This document shows positions 26,220 to 34,746 of a stretch of DNA of 64,000 nt, piece by piece (within the stretch, counting starts at the first letter, position 1; the number at the start of each line of letters is the position of its first letter). The notes under the pieces are model-generated. The model did no database searches, was not told where the DNA came from, and saw only the letters and a list, made by a program, of their open reading frames with translations. Position numbers and translations under genes: made by a program. The DNA is taken from the NCBI GenBank assembly GCA_028293545.1, contig JAQGOP010000006.1, positions 1 through 64,000 on the forward strand, written 5' to 3'. Source of the stretch: Verrucomicrobiota bacterium. Lineage in GTDB: Bacteria; Verrucomicrobiota; Verrucomicrobiia; Opitutales; Opitutaceae.

Positions 26220-27514
26220 GCCTCCCTTCCAACCCATCGACTGATATTGTCGCTGACTATGCCCGCGTGCCGAGCGGTTCATTCGAACAGCGGGCCATGC
26301 TCGAAGCTTTCGGCGCGATGACCCGCGGGCATCTTCGCATTGAGCTTCCCGGCGGGCACGTCCGCGAATTCGGCTCGCGCGCCACGGAGATCGCCCTGCC
26401 TCTCGGGCTCCACGCCATGGCCAGCATCCGCGTGCTGCGTCCCGCCTTCTTTAAAAAATGCTTCTGGGCCGGCGACATCGGCTTCGCCGAGTCCTACATC
26501 GACGGCGATTGGGAAACGACGGACATCGGGGCAATCGTCGCGTGGTTCATCGTGAACCTTGAGCACGCCCCGACGCTCTCCGGCTCGCAACGCGCGCAGT
26601 CGCTCGCCCTCAACCTGCTGCGCTTCGCCAATCGCGTCGGGCATGTCCTGCGGCCCAACTCGCGCACCAACGCCAGCCGCAACATCCGCGAGCACTACGA
26701 TCTCTCGAACGACTTCTTCGCGTTGTTCCTCGACTCCTCGATGATGTATTCCGGGGCGCATTTCACCGCGCCCGGCATGACCCTGCCGGAAGCCCAATGG
26801 GAGAAAAACGACGCGCTTTGCCGTAAACTTCGCCTCGCCCCCGGCGACGAGGTCCTCGAGGTCGGCACCGGCTGGGGCGGCTGGGCGCTGCATGCCGCCA
26901 AGACTTACGGCTGCCGCGTGACCACGGTCACGATTTCGCAGCAACAGTTTGACCTCGCGCGCCGGCGGGTGTCGGAGGCCGGCCTCTCGGACCGGATCGA
27001 CGTTCAGCTTCGCGATTACCGCGATCTCACCGGCCGCTTCGACAAGGTCGTCTCCATCGAGATGATGGAAGCGATCGGCCATCGATACCTCCCGGGATTT
27101 TGCGCGATGCTTAACCGCGTCCTGAAACCCGAAGGACTCCTCGCCCTGCAATTCATCACCTGCCCGGACTCGCGCTACGCGCAATTCCGCCGGGGCGTGG
27201 ATTTTATCCAGAAGCACATTTTCCCCGGTTCGCTGCTGCTCTCCCTCAACCGCGTGAACGACCTGCTCGCGCGCGAGGGCGGATTCACGCTGCATCGATC
27301 GGACGATTACGGCCACGACTACGCGGTCACCCTGCGGGCGTGGCATGACAATTTCCGGGCGCGCGTGGACCAGGTGCGGGCGCTGGGTTTCGACGACCGC
27401 TTCATCCGCAAGTGGAGCTACTACCTCAGCTACTGCGAAGCCGGCTTCGCGATGCGCAACATCTCGGTGGTCCAGACGCTGCACACGCGCGCAAACAACC
27501 TCGCGCTCAAGTAG
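26216..27514 (+). CDS. CFA synthase-type methyltransferase, active-site variant
   Basis: This 432-residue protein belongs to the cyclopropane-fatty-acyl-phospholipid synthase family, which methylates double bonds of membrane lipids with SAM. The SAM site is EVGTGWGG (215-222), and the family segment EHYDLSNDFFALFLDSS is at about 159-175. Two residues that line the E. coli Cfa bicarbonate pocket appear changed: the Cys of YSC is Gly (MMYSG, about 180), and the His of LLHTI aligns with LQFIT. The Glu in EMMEAIG is kept. It may therefore make a methyl or methylene product rather than a cyclopropane; this is inference. It is coupled to DUF1365 by a four-base overlap. Confidence 0.9.
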   Translation: MSLPSNPSTDIVADYARVPSGSFEQRAMLEAFGAMTRGHLRIELPGGHVREFGSRATEIALPLGLHAMASIRVLRPAFFKKCFWAGDIGFAESYIDGDWETTDIGAIVAWFIVNLEHAPTLSGSQRAQSLALNLLRFANRVGHVLRPNSRTNASRNIREHYDLSNDFFALFLDSSMMYSGAHFTAPGMTLPEAQWEKNDALCRKLRLAPGDEVLEVGTGWGGWALHAAKTYGCRVTTVTISQQQFDLARRRVSEAGLSDRIDVQLRDYRDLTGRFDKVVSIEMMEAIGHRYLPGFCAMLNRVLKPEGLLALQFITCPDSRYAQFRRGVDFIQKHIFPGSLLLSLNRVNDLLAREGGFTLHRSDDYGHDYAVTLRAWHDNFRARVDQVRALGFDDRFIRKWSYYLSYCEAGFAMRNISVVQTLHTRANNLALK

Positions 27515-27543
27515 CCCGAGCTCGGACCGGCGCACGACTTTCC

Positions 27544-27948
27544 ATGATCAACTTCCTGCGCGCATTGTTCGTCATCGTGATCGCCTCGATGCTCTGCGTC
27601 ACCAGCTGGGCGACCTCGCGGTGCGCGCTCTTCGCGATCCCGCGCGAGGTCTACAGCCACCCGTGGTTCATCGCCACCCTCTTCGATGCCTACTGGGGGT
27701 TCATCACATTTTTCGTGTGGGTCTGCTTCAAGCAAACCTCGTGGATTGCGCGCGTCGCGTGGTTCGTCGCGATTATCCTGTTGGGCAATATTGCCATGGC
27801 GTCCTATTGCCTCGGCGAACTCTTCCGCGTTCCGAGCGATGGGCGCGCCGCCGACATCCTGACCACGCGTCGCACCGGGAGCGGTGTCCTCGGCATCGCG
27901 CTGGCGGTGCTCGGCATTGCCGTGACTCTGTTGGCGGTGCCGCGATAA
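27544..27948 (+). CDS. DUF1475 small membrane protein
   Basis: I start at ATG 27544 (MINFLRALFVIVIASMLCVT), giving 134 residues; the longer frame overlaps the preceding gene. Four hydrophobic segments are visible, with YSHPWFIATLFDAYWGFITFFVWVCFKQ in the middle and NIAMASYCLGELFRV after the third, which is the DUF1475 pattern. Members of the family are small membrane proteins that co-occur with CFA/DUF1295 genes; no activity is known. It follows the first CFA-type gene by 29 bases. Confidence 0.85.
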   Translation: MINFLRALFVIVIASMLCVTSWATSRCALFAIPREVYSHPWFIATLFDAYWGFITFFVWVCFKQTSWIARVAWFVAIILLGNIAMASYCLGELFRVPSDGRAADILTTRRTGSGVLGIALAVLGIAVTLLAVPR

Positions 27949-28089
27949 ACCCGGTTTCCGGCCGATTGCTCGATCCTGGCGCCGCGCGACTTTTCACCGT
28001 GGCAACGTCGCCGGAGTCGGCTCGGGACCGGCGCGACCACGAACGACCGGCTTGTGCCAGTCCTGACCGGACTCTAACCCTTTGCGCGC

Positions 28090-28635
28090 GTGTCTGAATC
28101 GCTTACCCCATCAACCCCTGCCTCGCGGCGCACCTTTTGGCAGCGCCGCATCCGGGATCCCATTGTCGCGCAGCTCACGCAGGGCATCACGCCGGAAAAA
28201 ATCGCGCTCACCCTCGCGGTCGGGAGCGCGTTCGCGCTGTTTCCCCTGCTCGGGACAACCACGCTGCTCTGTTTCATCGTGGCCGTGGCGCTGCGCCTCA
28301 ACCAGCCGATCGTCCAGCTCATCAACCAGGCGCTCTGGCCCGTGCACATCCCCGCGATCTTTGGCTGCGTCCGCCTGGGCGAGGCGATGTTCGGGGCGCC
28401 GCATGCGCATTTCACGATCCGCCACATGCATGACCTCCTGTGGAGTTCACCCCGGCTTTTCGTTCACCAGTTTGGGCTGACCGCGATGTACGCACTGGTG
28501 GCGTGGGCTGTGTTGGCTCCGTTCTACATCACCATCGTTTATTTCATCGCGCTGCCGCTGATGCGCGAGATCACGTACCTCAAACACAAGGCCGAGAAAA
28601 CCGACTCCGCCGCGACGCCCCCGCCCATCCCATGA
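28090..28635 (+). CDS. DUF2062 membrane protein
   Basis: This 181-residue protein starts at GTG 28090. It has the DUF2062 core: GITPEKIALTLAVGSAFALFPLLGTTTLLC, a helix-breaking region NQALWPVHIPAIFGCVRLGE, and two later helices (LTAMYALVAWAVLAPFYITIVYFIALPLM). DUF2062 proteins are small inner-membrane proteins, sometimes fused to or encoded beside glycosyltransferases, and their activity is unknown. The TGA stop overlaps the ATG of the DUF1295 gene (ATGA), tying it to the lipid locus. Confidence 0.88.
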   Translation: MSESLTPSTPASRRTFWQRRIRDPIVAQLTQGITPEKIALTLAVGSAFALFPLLGTTTLLCFIVAVALRLNQPIVQLINQALWPVHIPAIFGCVRLGEAMFGAPHAHFTIRHMHDLLWSSPRLFVHQFGLTAMYALVAWAVLAPFYITIVYFIALPLMREITYLKHKAEKTDSAATPPPIP

Positions 28636-29432
28636 ATGCCTGGCAGCTCCTCCTCATCGCCCTGGCCGCGCTCTGCGTCGCGTTCGCGGGCCTTTATTTC
28701 GTGGCCCGCCGTTTCGACAACTACGGCGTCGTCGACATCGCGTGGTCCTACGCGTTTGGCGGCCTGACGGCCTTCTATGCCTTGGGCGGACCCGGATGGC
28801 CGGTTCGCCGGGCGCTGGTCGCGGCGATGGTGGTGTTGTGGAGTGCGCGCCTCGGGACGCATCTCGCGATCCGGGTCATCGGTCATCACCCGGTGGAGGA
28901 CGGGCGTTACAAGCAGCTGCGCAAGGACTGGGCCGGGAATTTCAAGGGCAAGATGTTCGGATTTTTCCAGATGCAGGCCGTGTCGGTGGTCGTGCTTGGG
29001 GTGGGTTTCCTGGTCGTCTGCCTCAATCCCGCGCCGACCCTGCATCCGCTGGAAATTGTGGGCGCGGGCGTGTGGCTGCTGGCGTTGAGCGGCGAAGCCG
29101 TGTCCGACGCGCAGCTCGCCGCCTTCAAGCGCAACGCCCGGAACAAGGGCCAGGTCTGCGACATCGGGCTGTGGCGCTACAGCCGGCACCCGAATTATTT
29201 TTTCGAATGGCTGATCTGGGTCGGCTATTTCGCCTTTGCGCTCGGCTCGCCGTGGGGCTGGCTGGCGATCGTCGGCCCGGCCAGCATCCTCTACCTCCTG
29301 CTGCGCGTAACAGGCATACCGATGACCGAGGAACAAAGCCTGCGCAGCCGGGGCGACGCCTACCGCCGCTACCAGGAGCGCACGAGTGCGTTCATTCCTT
29401 TGCCGCCTTCGAAGCGTCCACCCGCCGTCTAA
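28632..29432 (+). CDS. DUF1295 / steroid-5-alpha-reductase-like membrane enzyme
   Basis: I start at ATG 28632, overlapping the DUF2062 stop; this gives 266 residues. It has about six membrane helices and the DUF1295 signature near the C-terminus (GLWRYSRHPNYFFEWLIWVGYF, then TGIPMTEEQSLRSRGDAYRRYQERTSAFIP). The fold is that of NADPH-dependent membrane reductases and isoprenylcysteine methyltransferases. In CFA/DUF1365 loci such proteins are thought to reduce a double bond or methylene in the modified acyl chain; that role is inferred. Five bases separate it from the next gene. Confidence 0.9.
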   Translation: MNAWQLLLIALAALCVAFAGLYFVARRFDNYGVVDIAWSYAFGGLTAFYALGGPGWPVRRALVAAMVVLWSARLGTHLAIRVIGHHPVEDGRYKQLRKDWAGNFKGKMFGFFQMQAVSVVVLGVGFLVVCLNPAPTLHPLEIVGAGVWLLALSGEAVSDAQLAAFKRNARNKGQVCDIGLWRYSRHPNYFFEWLIWVGYFAFALGSPWGWLAIVGPASILYLLLRVTGIPMTEEQSLRSRGDAYRRYQERTSAFIPLPPSKRPPAV

Positions 29433-29437
29433 AATTC

Positions 29438-30448
29438 ATGATCGATTCCTTGCTCGAGAAAAACCTGCTGCCCGACTGGCTGGTGCGCATCGGCATCCGC
29501 CGGCTGCTGGCCCAGCGGATCCGGGATGAATCGGCGCGTTACGACCGCGAGGCCTATGTCGCGGATTTGAAAACCCGCGCCCTCGCCGAACAAACCGGCG
29601 CGGCGAACGAGCAGCACTACGAAGTCCCGACGCCCTTCTACCAGTACTGCCTGGGCCGGCACCTGAAATATTCGGGCTGCCTCTATCCCACCGGCAAGGA
29701 AACGCTCGACCAGGCGGAGGAACAGATGCTCGCGCTTTATGCGGAGCGGGCCCAGCTCGTCGATGGCCAGAACATCCTCGAGCTCGGCTGCGGCTGGGGC
29801 TCGCTCGCGCTGTACAACGCCGCGCGCTTCCCGAATTCCAAGATCACCGCGATTTCGAATTCACGCACCCAGAAGGAATTCATCGACACCGAGGCCCGGA
29901 AACGCGGCCTCGCGAATCTCCGCATCATCACGTCCGACATCAACACCTTCGACATCACGCCCGGGCAGTTCGATCGCGTCGTATCGGTCGAGATGTTTGA
30001 ACACCTGAAGAATTACCAGCGCCTCCTCGCCCACGTCGCCCGCTGGCTCAAACCCGGCGGCCTGCTCTTCGTCCACATCTTCACGCACCAGCGCTTATCC
30101 TATCACTTCGTCTCCGAGGGCCCGGGCGACTGGATGAGCCGGTATTTTTTCACCGGTGGACAAATGCCGGCGCACGACCTGCTCCTGCAGTTCCAAGATG
30201 ACCTGAAACTGGTCACGGATTGGAAGGTCAACGGCACGCACTACCGGAAAACCGCCGAGCACTGGCTGAAAAACATGGACGCACATCGGGAAGAGATCAT
30301 CCCGCTCTTCGTCGACACCTACGGCCGCGAGCATGCGACGAAATGGTGGGCGTACTGGCGGACGTTTTATATGAGCTGCGCCGAGCTGTGGGGTTATCGC
30401 GGCGGCGAGGAATGGATTGTCAGCCACTACCTCTTCCGGAAACCCTGA
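29438..30448 (+). CDS. Second CFA-type / coclaurine-methyltransferase-like enzyme
   Basis: I start at ATG 29438 (MIDSLLEKNLLPDWLVRIGI), giving 336 residues. The SAM site is ELGCGWGS (115-122), followed by ITAISNSRTQKEFID and SVEMFEHLKNY. The NSRTQKEFI segment resembles coclaurine N-methyltransferases and their bacterial relatives in the CFA superfamily more than classic Cfa. HYEVPTPFYQYCLGRHLKYSG replaces the usual HYD..ND start. Unlike the first CFA-type protein, a His is kept in LLFVHIF. Two distinct CFA-superfamily enzymes in one operon suggest two methyl additions or two different acceptors. The TPR gene follows after three bases. Confidence 0.88.
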   Translation: MIDSLLEKNLLPDWLVRIGIRRLLAQRIRDESARYDREAYVADLKTRALAEQTGAANEQHYEVPTPFYQYCLGRHLKYSGCLYPTGKETLDQAEEQMLALYAERAQLVDGQNILELGCGWGSLALYNAARFPNSKITAISNSRTQKEFIDTEARKRGLANLRIITSDINTFDITPGQFDRVVSVEMFEHLKNYQRLLAHVARWLKPGGLLFVHIFTHQRLSYHFVSEGPGDWMSRYFFTGGQMPAHDLLLQFQDDLKLVTDWKVNGTHYRKTAEHWLKNMDAHREEIIPLFVDTYGREHATKWWAYWRTFYMSCAELWGYRGGEEWIVSHYLFRKP

Positions 30449-30451
30449 ACC

Positions 30452-31225
30452 ATGCCTGGCCTGAACCCTCTTCGCCGCGCCCGCCTGTTCGCGCTCCTTC
30501 TGCTGGGGTGGGCGACGGTTTTGCGGGCGGAGGAGGTCGAGCAGGTTCTGGCCCGCGCCCGCGCGGCGGAGTCCAAGTTCGACTGCAAAGCCGCCTTGGA
30601 ACTCTATCTCCAGGCCGATGCGGCGCGGCCGAACGACTCCGTCGTGCTGCAGAAAATTTCGCAGCAGTACTCCGACTCGACCAACGACACGAACGACACC
30701 GAGGAAAAGAAACGCCTGTGCACCCAGGCGCTCGCGTACGCGAAACGCGCGACGGAGTTGAACCCGAAGAACGCCGTCAACCTGCTCTCGCTCGCGATCT
30801 GTTACGGCAAGCTCGGGCTCTACAGCGACACCCGCACCAAGATCGAATATTCCCGCTTGGTGAAGGAGTTCACCGAACAGGCGCTGGCGGTGAATCCCGA
30901 CTATGATTATGCCCACCATGTGCTGGGACGCTGGAACTACGAGGTGGCGTCGCTCGGCGCCGGCACGCGTTTCATCGTGCGCCTGATTTACGGCGGCCTT
31001 CCGCCCGCCTCGACCGCGGAAGGCGTGCGTCAACTGCAGCGCGCCGTGGAAATTTCGCCGCAGCTTCCGGCGCACCGCGTCGAACTCGGGTTCGCCCTGC
31101 TCGCCGACGGCCAGCGCGACGCCGCGCGCGTCACCTTCGAGCAAGCCCTCGCGATGAAGCCCGTCGAAAAATACGACACCGAGGGATTCCGCCGCGCCCG
31201 CGAGGCGTTAGCCGGATTGAAGTAG
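30452..31225 (+). CDS. Exported TPR-repeat protein (RMD-like)
   Basis: This 257-residue protein has a signal peptide (residues 1-26, FALLLLGWATVLRAEE) and three or more helical TPR-like repeats: VLARARAAESKFDCKAALELYLQ, AYAKRATELNPKNAVNLLSLAICYGKLG, and VRQLQRAVEISPQLPAHRVELGFALLADGQRDAA. The arrangement recalls RMD-type TPR proteins. It is probably periplasmic and may scaffold the lipid-modifying enzymes, whose last gene ends three bases upstream. The stop codon is AAG-TAG at the edge of an R3 repeat. Confidence 0.8.
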   Translation: MPGLNPLRRARLFALLLLGWATVLRAEEVEQVLARARAAESKFDCKAALELYLQADAARPNDSVVLQKISQQYSDSTNDTNDTEEKKRLCTQALAYAKRATELNPKNAVNLLSLAICYGKLGLYSDTRTKIEYSRLVKEFTEQALAVNPDYDYAHHVLGRWNYEVASLGAGTRFIVRLIYGGLPPASTAEGVRQLQRAVEISPQLPAHRVELGFALLADGQRDAARVTFEQALAMKPVEKYDTEGFRRAREALAGLK

Positions 31226-31330
31226 GGCGCGGTCTCTGACCCGCCTCTGGGGAACGCAGCGATATGCCGGATAGGCTCGGCACGAAAGCGGACGCAGTCT
31301 CCCTCCGAGGCGGGTCGGAGACCGCGCGCT
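31220..31330. repeat. R3 palindrome pair
   Basis: The left arm from 31221 (AGTAGGGCGCGGTCTCTGAC) is mirrored by the right arm at about 31303-31330 (GGGTCGGAGACCGCGCGC). The left arm contains the stop codon of the TPR gene. A half copy is at 47101-47126. The element fills the 107-base gap between convergent genes and may also end their transcripts. Confidence 0.8.
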
Positions 31331-31332
31331 GC

Positions 31333-34300
31333 TTAGGCCGAGGGGATTTTGAACCCCTCGAACTGCCCCTTGATCTCCTGGAGGAAAGCCGCGGCGCCGG
31401 AGCCGTTGACGACCTTGTGGTCGAATGTGAGCGAGAGCGTCACGACTTCCGTGGGATAAATCATACCGCCATCGTTGACCATGCGTTCGTGCGCGGCGCC
31501 GACAAAGAGCGTGCTCATCGCCGGCGGCACCACGATCGGCCACGCCTTCTCGATGCCGAAGGCGCCCAGGCTCGTGAGATTCAACGGAGCCTGCACGTCC
31601 TCGATCTGGCCGGTCCGGGTCGACTCCACCGCGGCGTTGTACGCCCCAATGAATTCCGCCCAGCCCAAGGCATTGCTGCGGCGCACCACGGCGGTGCCAA
31701 GCCGATCGCCTTCGAGCGCGACGGCGATGCCGAGTTCAAATTCCTTCTGCTCCAGGATCGTGCCGTCTTTCGTCACGATCCGCCGGAACGCCGGGTGCAG
31801 TTCCATCGCCCGCACCACGCACCAGCCCATCATCGCCGATGGCGAGGGCGCGGACTTCCCCATCTCCCGCTTGGCTTTTTCGCGCGCGCCGCGGATCGCC
31901 GCGTAGCGAACGTCCATTTCCATGTTCGCCGGGATCACCGTGTCCAAGCGACGCGTGATCGCCGGCGGCAGCGCCGGTTCGCGGCGTTCTCCTGCGGGCA
32001 GGCTCGGGACCGATTTGCCGGAAACCGCGCCGGCCGGTTTGGCCTGCAGCTGCTGGAGGCTCGGGTGCGCCGGCGGCACCACCGGCGCGCTCGATGATTT
32101 TTCGCGCGAGGCAACGCTCGCGGCGTCACCCGTGACGACTGCGATTTCCTGCCCGATCTCGACCGTGTCGTCGGCCTTGATTTTCCAGTCCTTAAAAATC
32201 CCGCTGAACGACGCCTCAATGGGATAGACGGCCTTGTCGGTTTCCACTTCGCAGAGCACGTCGTCGTGATTGACCTTGTCGCCGGCCTGCTTGTGCAGCG
32301 CGACGACCCGCGCCGAGCGGAGCCCTTCGCCCATGATCGGGACTTTGACGATGATATCACCGGAGCCGGGCACGGTGCTGTGTATTGGGGTCGCCGCCGG
32401 CTCGGAAGCAGAAATTGGCTGGGCCGGAAACGGCGTCATCGAACCGGCGGGAAAGCTGCCTTTCTCCGTCGAGGTGGCGCGCGCGCGCCGCACCGCGGCA
32501 ATGATGCGCGGGGTGTCCGGCAGCGCGGCGTACTCGTAGATCGGGTTGTAGCCGATCATGACGTTGCCCTTCGAAACGAGTACCGGCGGAGCCACCATCC
32601 GGCTCCAGACGTCAGGCCGTGCGGCAACATGGGAAATGATCATCTGCCCGACGGAACAGTTCTCCGTGTCTTCCTGCACCACCACGAGGCGGCCGGTCTT
32701 GCGCACCGACTCCTCGATCATTTCGTGGTCCCACGGCACGATCGAACGCAGGTCGATCAGGTCCACGCCGATTTCACTCTCGACCGCCGAAACCGCTTCC
32801 AAAGCCTTCTCCATCGTATTGCCCCACGCGACCAAAGTCACGTCGCCGCCTTCGGCGCGCCGCCGGGCGTGCCCGATCGGCACGGCCATCGCGGGTTCGG
32901 TGATGGTGCGCTCCGCCCAAAGCAGGTGCTTGGGCGCGAGGAAAATCACGGGGTCCTCCGAATGCATCGCGGTCCAAAGCAGCCCCGCCGCATCCTCGGG
33001 CGTGCTCGGGATCACCACGTTGAGCCCCGGGAAATGCGCGATCGCCGCCTCGTTCGCCTGCGAATGCCACAGCGACCCGCCGGGCAGGTAGGCGCCATAC
33101 GGGGCATAGATCACCACCGGGCACGACCACTTGCCGTATGTGCGCCAGCGCAGCGTGGCCAGGTTGGTCACGAGCTGGTTCCAGCCCGGGTAGATGAAGT
33201 CGATGAACTGGACCTCGAACACCGGGCGCTTGCCGTAGCTCGCCAGGCCGCACGCCACGCCGAGGATCGTGCTTTCCGCGAGCGGCGAATTGAAGACCTG
33301 GTCGGGAAAATCCGTCGAGAGTTTCTGCGTGAGGCGAAAGACCCCGCCCTTGGGATCCTCGACGTCCTCGCCGAAAATCAAACGCCCGGGATCCGAGTCG
33401 AGCCCGGCGCGCAGCGTGAGGTTGATCACGTCGCCCATCCGATAACTGCCGGGCTTGAGCACTTGTTCGTCGAGCTCCGCGGGGAGCGACGAAACGTTGG
33501 CTTCCAGTTCGTTGGCGACGGGATTCTCCGCCTTCTCCGCTTCCACGTAGTCGAGCCGGACCCGTTCCTTGCACTCCTTGTCGAGCTGCTCGAACTGCGC
33601 GTCGGTCAACTCGCCCTCAGCGATCAGATGTGCCTTCAACGTCATCAGCGGATCGCGCTCCGCCAGCGTCGAAAGTTCCTCCTTGCTGCGATAAATCGCC
33701 TGGTCGTCGGAACTCGTGTGGCTCGAAAGCCGCTCCATTCGCACCCAGAGTAGCACCGGGCCCCCGCCCGCGCGGATTTCGGCCACGGCGGTCTCCGCGG
33801 CGGCATGCACCGCCTCGACGTCCCAGCCATCGACCGCGCGCCATTGCTCCTCGTTCAGGACCGAGAGAGCGCGCGGCGTGATCTTCGACGTCGGCGTGCT
33901 GATGCCGAAGCCGTTGTCCTCGACGATAAACAACACCGGCAGCCGGCGTTCCTGGGCGAAGCAAACCGCCTCGTAGAAATCGCCCTGCCGCGTCGCCGCG
34001 TCGCCCACGGTGGTAACGACCAGGCTGTTTTTCGCATCGAGCTGCATGCCCCAGGCCATGCCGCACGCCGGTAGGAGCTGCGCGGCGGTCGGGGTCGGCA
34101 CGCTCCAGATGTTGTGTTCGCGATAACTATAATGCGAAGGCATCTGCCGCCCGCGCGACGACGACTCGCGTTTCGCCATGTAGTCGAGCGCCAACTGCAG
34201 CGTCGTCACGCCGCGGCCCAGCACCAAGCCGCGGTCGCGGTAGTACGGCACGATGTAGTCGTCCGGCCGGAGCAGCAGCGCCACGGCGGCGAGCGCCTCG

Positions 34301-34443
34301 TGCCCGCGGCCGGAAACGTGGAAGTGACCCTTGCCCTGGCGGTTGAGATTTTCTTCGCGAAGATCGCCGTGACGACTTTCTAGGATCGTCGCGAACAGCC
34401 GCAGCTTGAGTTGGGGGGAAAGACGGGACGCAACAGAAGGCAT
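31333..34443 (-). CDS. 2-oxoacid dehydrogenase E1alpha-E1beta-lipoyl-E2 fusion
   Basis: One 1036-residue chain carries most of a branched-chain-type 2-oxoacid dehydrogenase. E1-alpha is about residues 10-300, with a thiamine-diphosphate site GDAATRQGD (147-155) to EDNGFGIS, and SSHTSSDDQAIYRS resembling the BCKDH loop. E1-beta is about 330-650 (GEDVEDPKGGVFR, FNSPLAESTILGVACG). The lipoyl domain is about 697-771 with Lys737 in ETDKA. The E2 acyltransferase domain is about 825-1036. No peripheral subunit-binding domain is visible between lipoyl and E2, as expected if E1 is covalently attached. The E2 motif reads DHKVVNG (1008-1014), with Asn for the usual Asp. No E3 gene lies nearby. It probably converts branched 2-oxoacids to acyl-CoA primers. 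Confidence 0.92.
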   Translation of the reverse strand: MPSVASRLSPQLKLRLFATILESRHGDLREENLNRQGKGHFHVSGRGHEALAAVALLLRPDDYIVPYYRDRGLVLGRGVTTLQLALDYMAKRESSSRGRQMPSHYSYREHNIWSVPTPTAAQLLPACGMAWGMQLDAKNSLVVTTVGDAATRQGDFYEAVCFAQERRLPVLFIVEDNGFGISTPTSKITPRALSVLNEEQWRAVDGWDVEAVHAAAETAVAEIRAGGGPVLLWVRMERLSSHTSSDDQAIYRSKEELSTLAERDPLMTLKAHLIAEGELTDAQFEQLDKECKERVRLDYVEAEKAENPVANELEANVSSLPAELDEQVLKPGSYRMGDVINLTLRAGLDSDPGRLIFGEDVEDPKGGVFRLTQKLSTDFPDQVFNSPLAESTILGVACGLASYGKRPVFEVQFIDFIYPGWNQLVTNLATLRWRTYGKWSCPVVIYAPYGAYLPGGSLWHSQANEAAIAHFPGLNVVIPSTPEDAAGLLWTAMHSEDPVIFLAPKHLLWAERTITEPAMAVPIGHARRRAEGGDVTLVAWGNTMEKALEAVSAVESEIGVDLIDLRSIVPWDHEMIEESVRKTGRLVVVQEDTENCSVGQMIISHVAARPDVWSRMVAPPVLVSKGNVMIGYNPIYEYAALPDTPRIIAAVRRARATSTEKGSFPAGSMTPFPAQPISASEPAATPIHSTVPGSGDIIVKVPIMGEGLRSARVVALHKQAGDKVNHDDVLCEVETDKAVYPIEASFSGIFKDWKIKADDTVEIGQEIAVVTGDAASVASREKSSSAPVVPPAHPSLQQLQAKPAGAVSGKSVPSLPAGERREPALPPAITRRLDTVIPANMEMDVRYAAIRGAREKAKREMGKSAPSPSAMMGWCVVRAMELHPAFRRIVTKDGTILEQKEFELGIAVALEGDRLGTAVVRRSNALGWAEFIGAYNAAVESTRTGQIEDVQAPLNLTSLGAFGIEKAWPIVVPPAMSTLFVGAAHERMVNDGGMIYPTEVVTLSLTFDHKVVNGSGAAAFLQEIKGQFEGFKIPSA

Positions 34444-34538
34444 GACTCCAAAGGGGTTGGGAGTTGATGTTTAATAATGTGCCCAACGTCGCGAAAACCT
34501 TCCGCGAGGCAACGCGTTTCCGCGCCAAAGTGACCGAC

Positions 34539-34650
34539 GTAGCGCAGGCGGCCCGCCTGCTCCGGGATCGAACCCCAATCCATTTGAACAGAAGGCAACG
34601 AAGGTAACGAAGAGGTTCAGGTTCGCGAAACCGATCGTGCCATTGACGAC
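34539..34650. repeat. R1 unit plus left half of R2
   Basis: Forward R1 (GTAGCGCAGGCGG, then CCCGCCTGCTCC) is followed by the linker ATCGAACCCCAATCCATTTG, an R2 left arm (GAACAGAAGGCAACG) and part of the R2 core. The right half is missing. It lies in the 303-base spacer between the divergent dehydrogenase and PadR genes; the remainder should carry their promoters, though none stands out. Confidence 0.8.
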
Positions 34651-34746
34651 GCAGGATCGCGCGCCATCCCAACCCTCGCTTTCCCCCTTGACCATCTAGG
34701 GGGCGAGTCCTTGCTGATCGTGTCTCAACCCCAGGGGCAACTCATC

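Noticed and set aside
32266..33753. 495-codon plus-strand ORF over the 2-oxoacid dehydrogenase
   Set aside because: Antisense shadow of a gene with clear catalytic motifs; composition is typical of GC-rich reverse frames.
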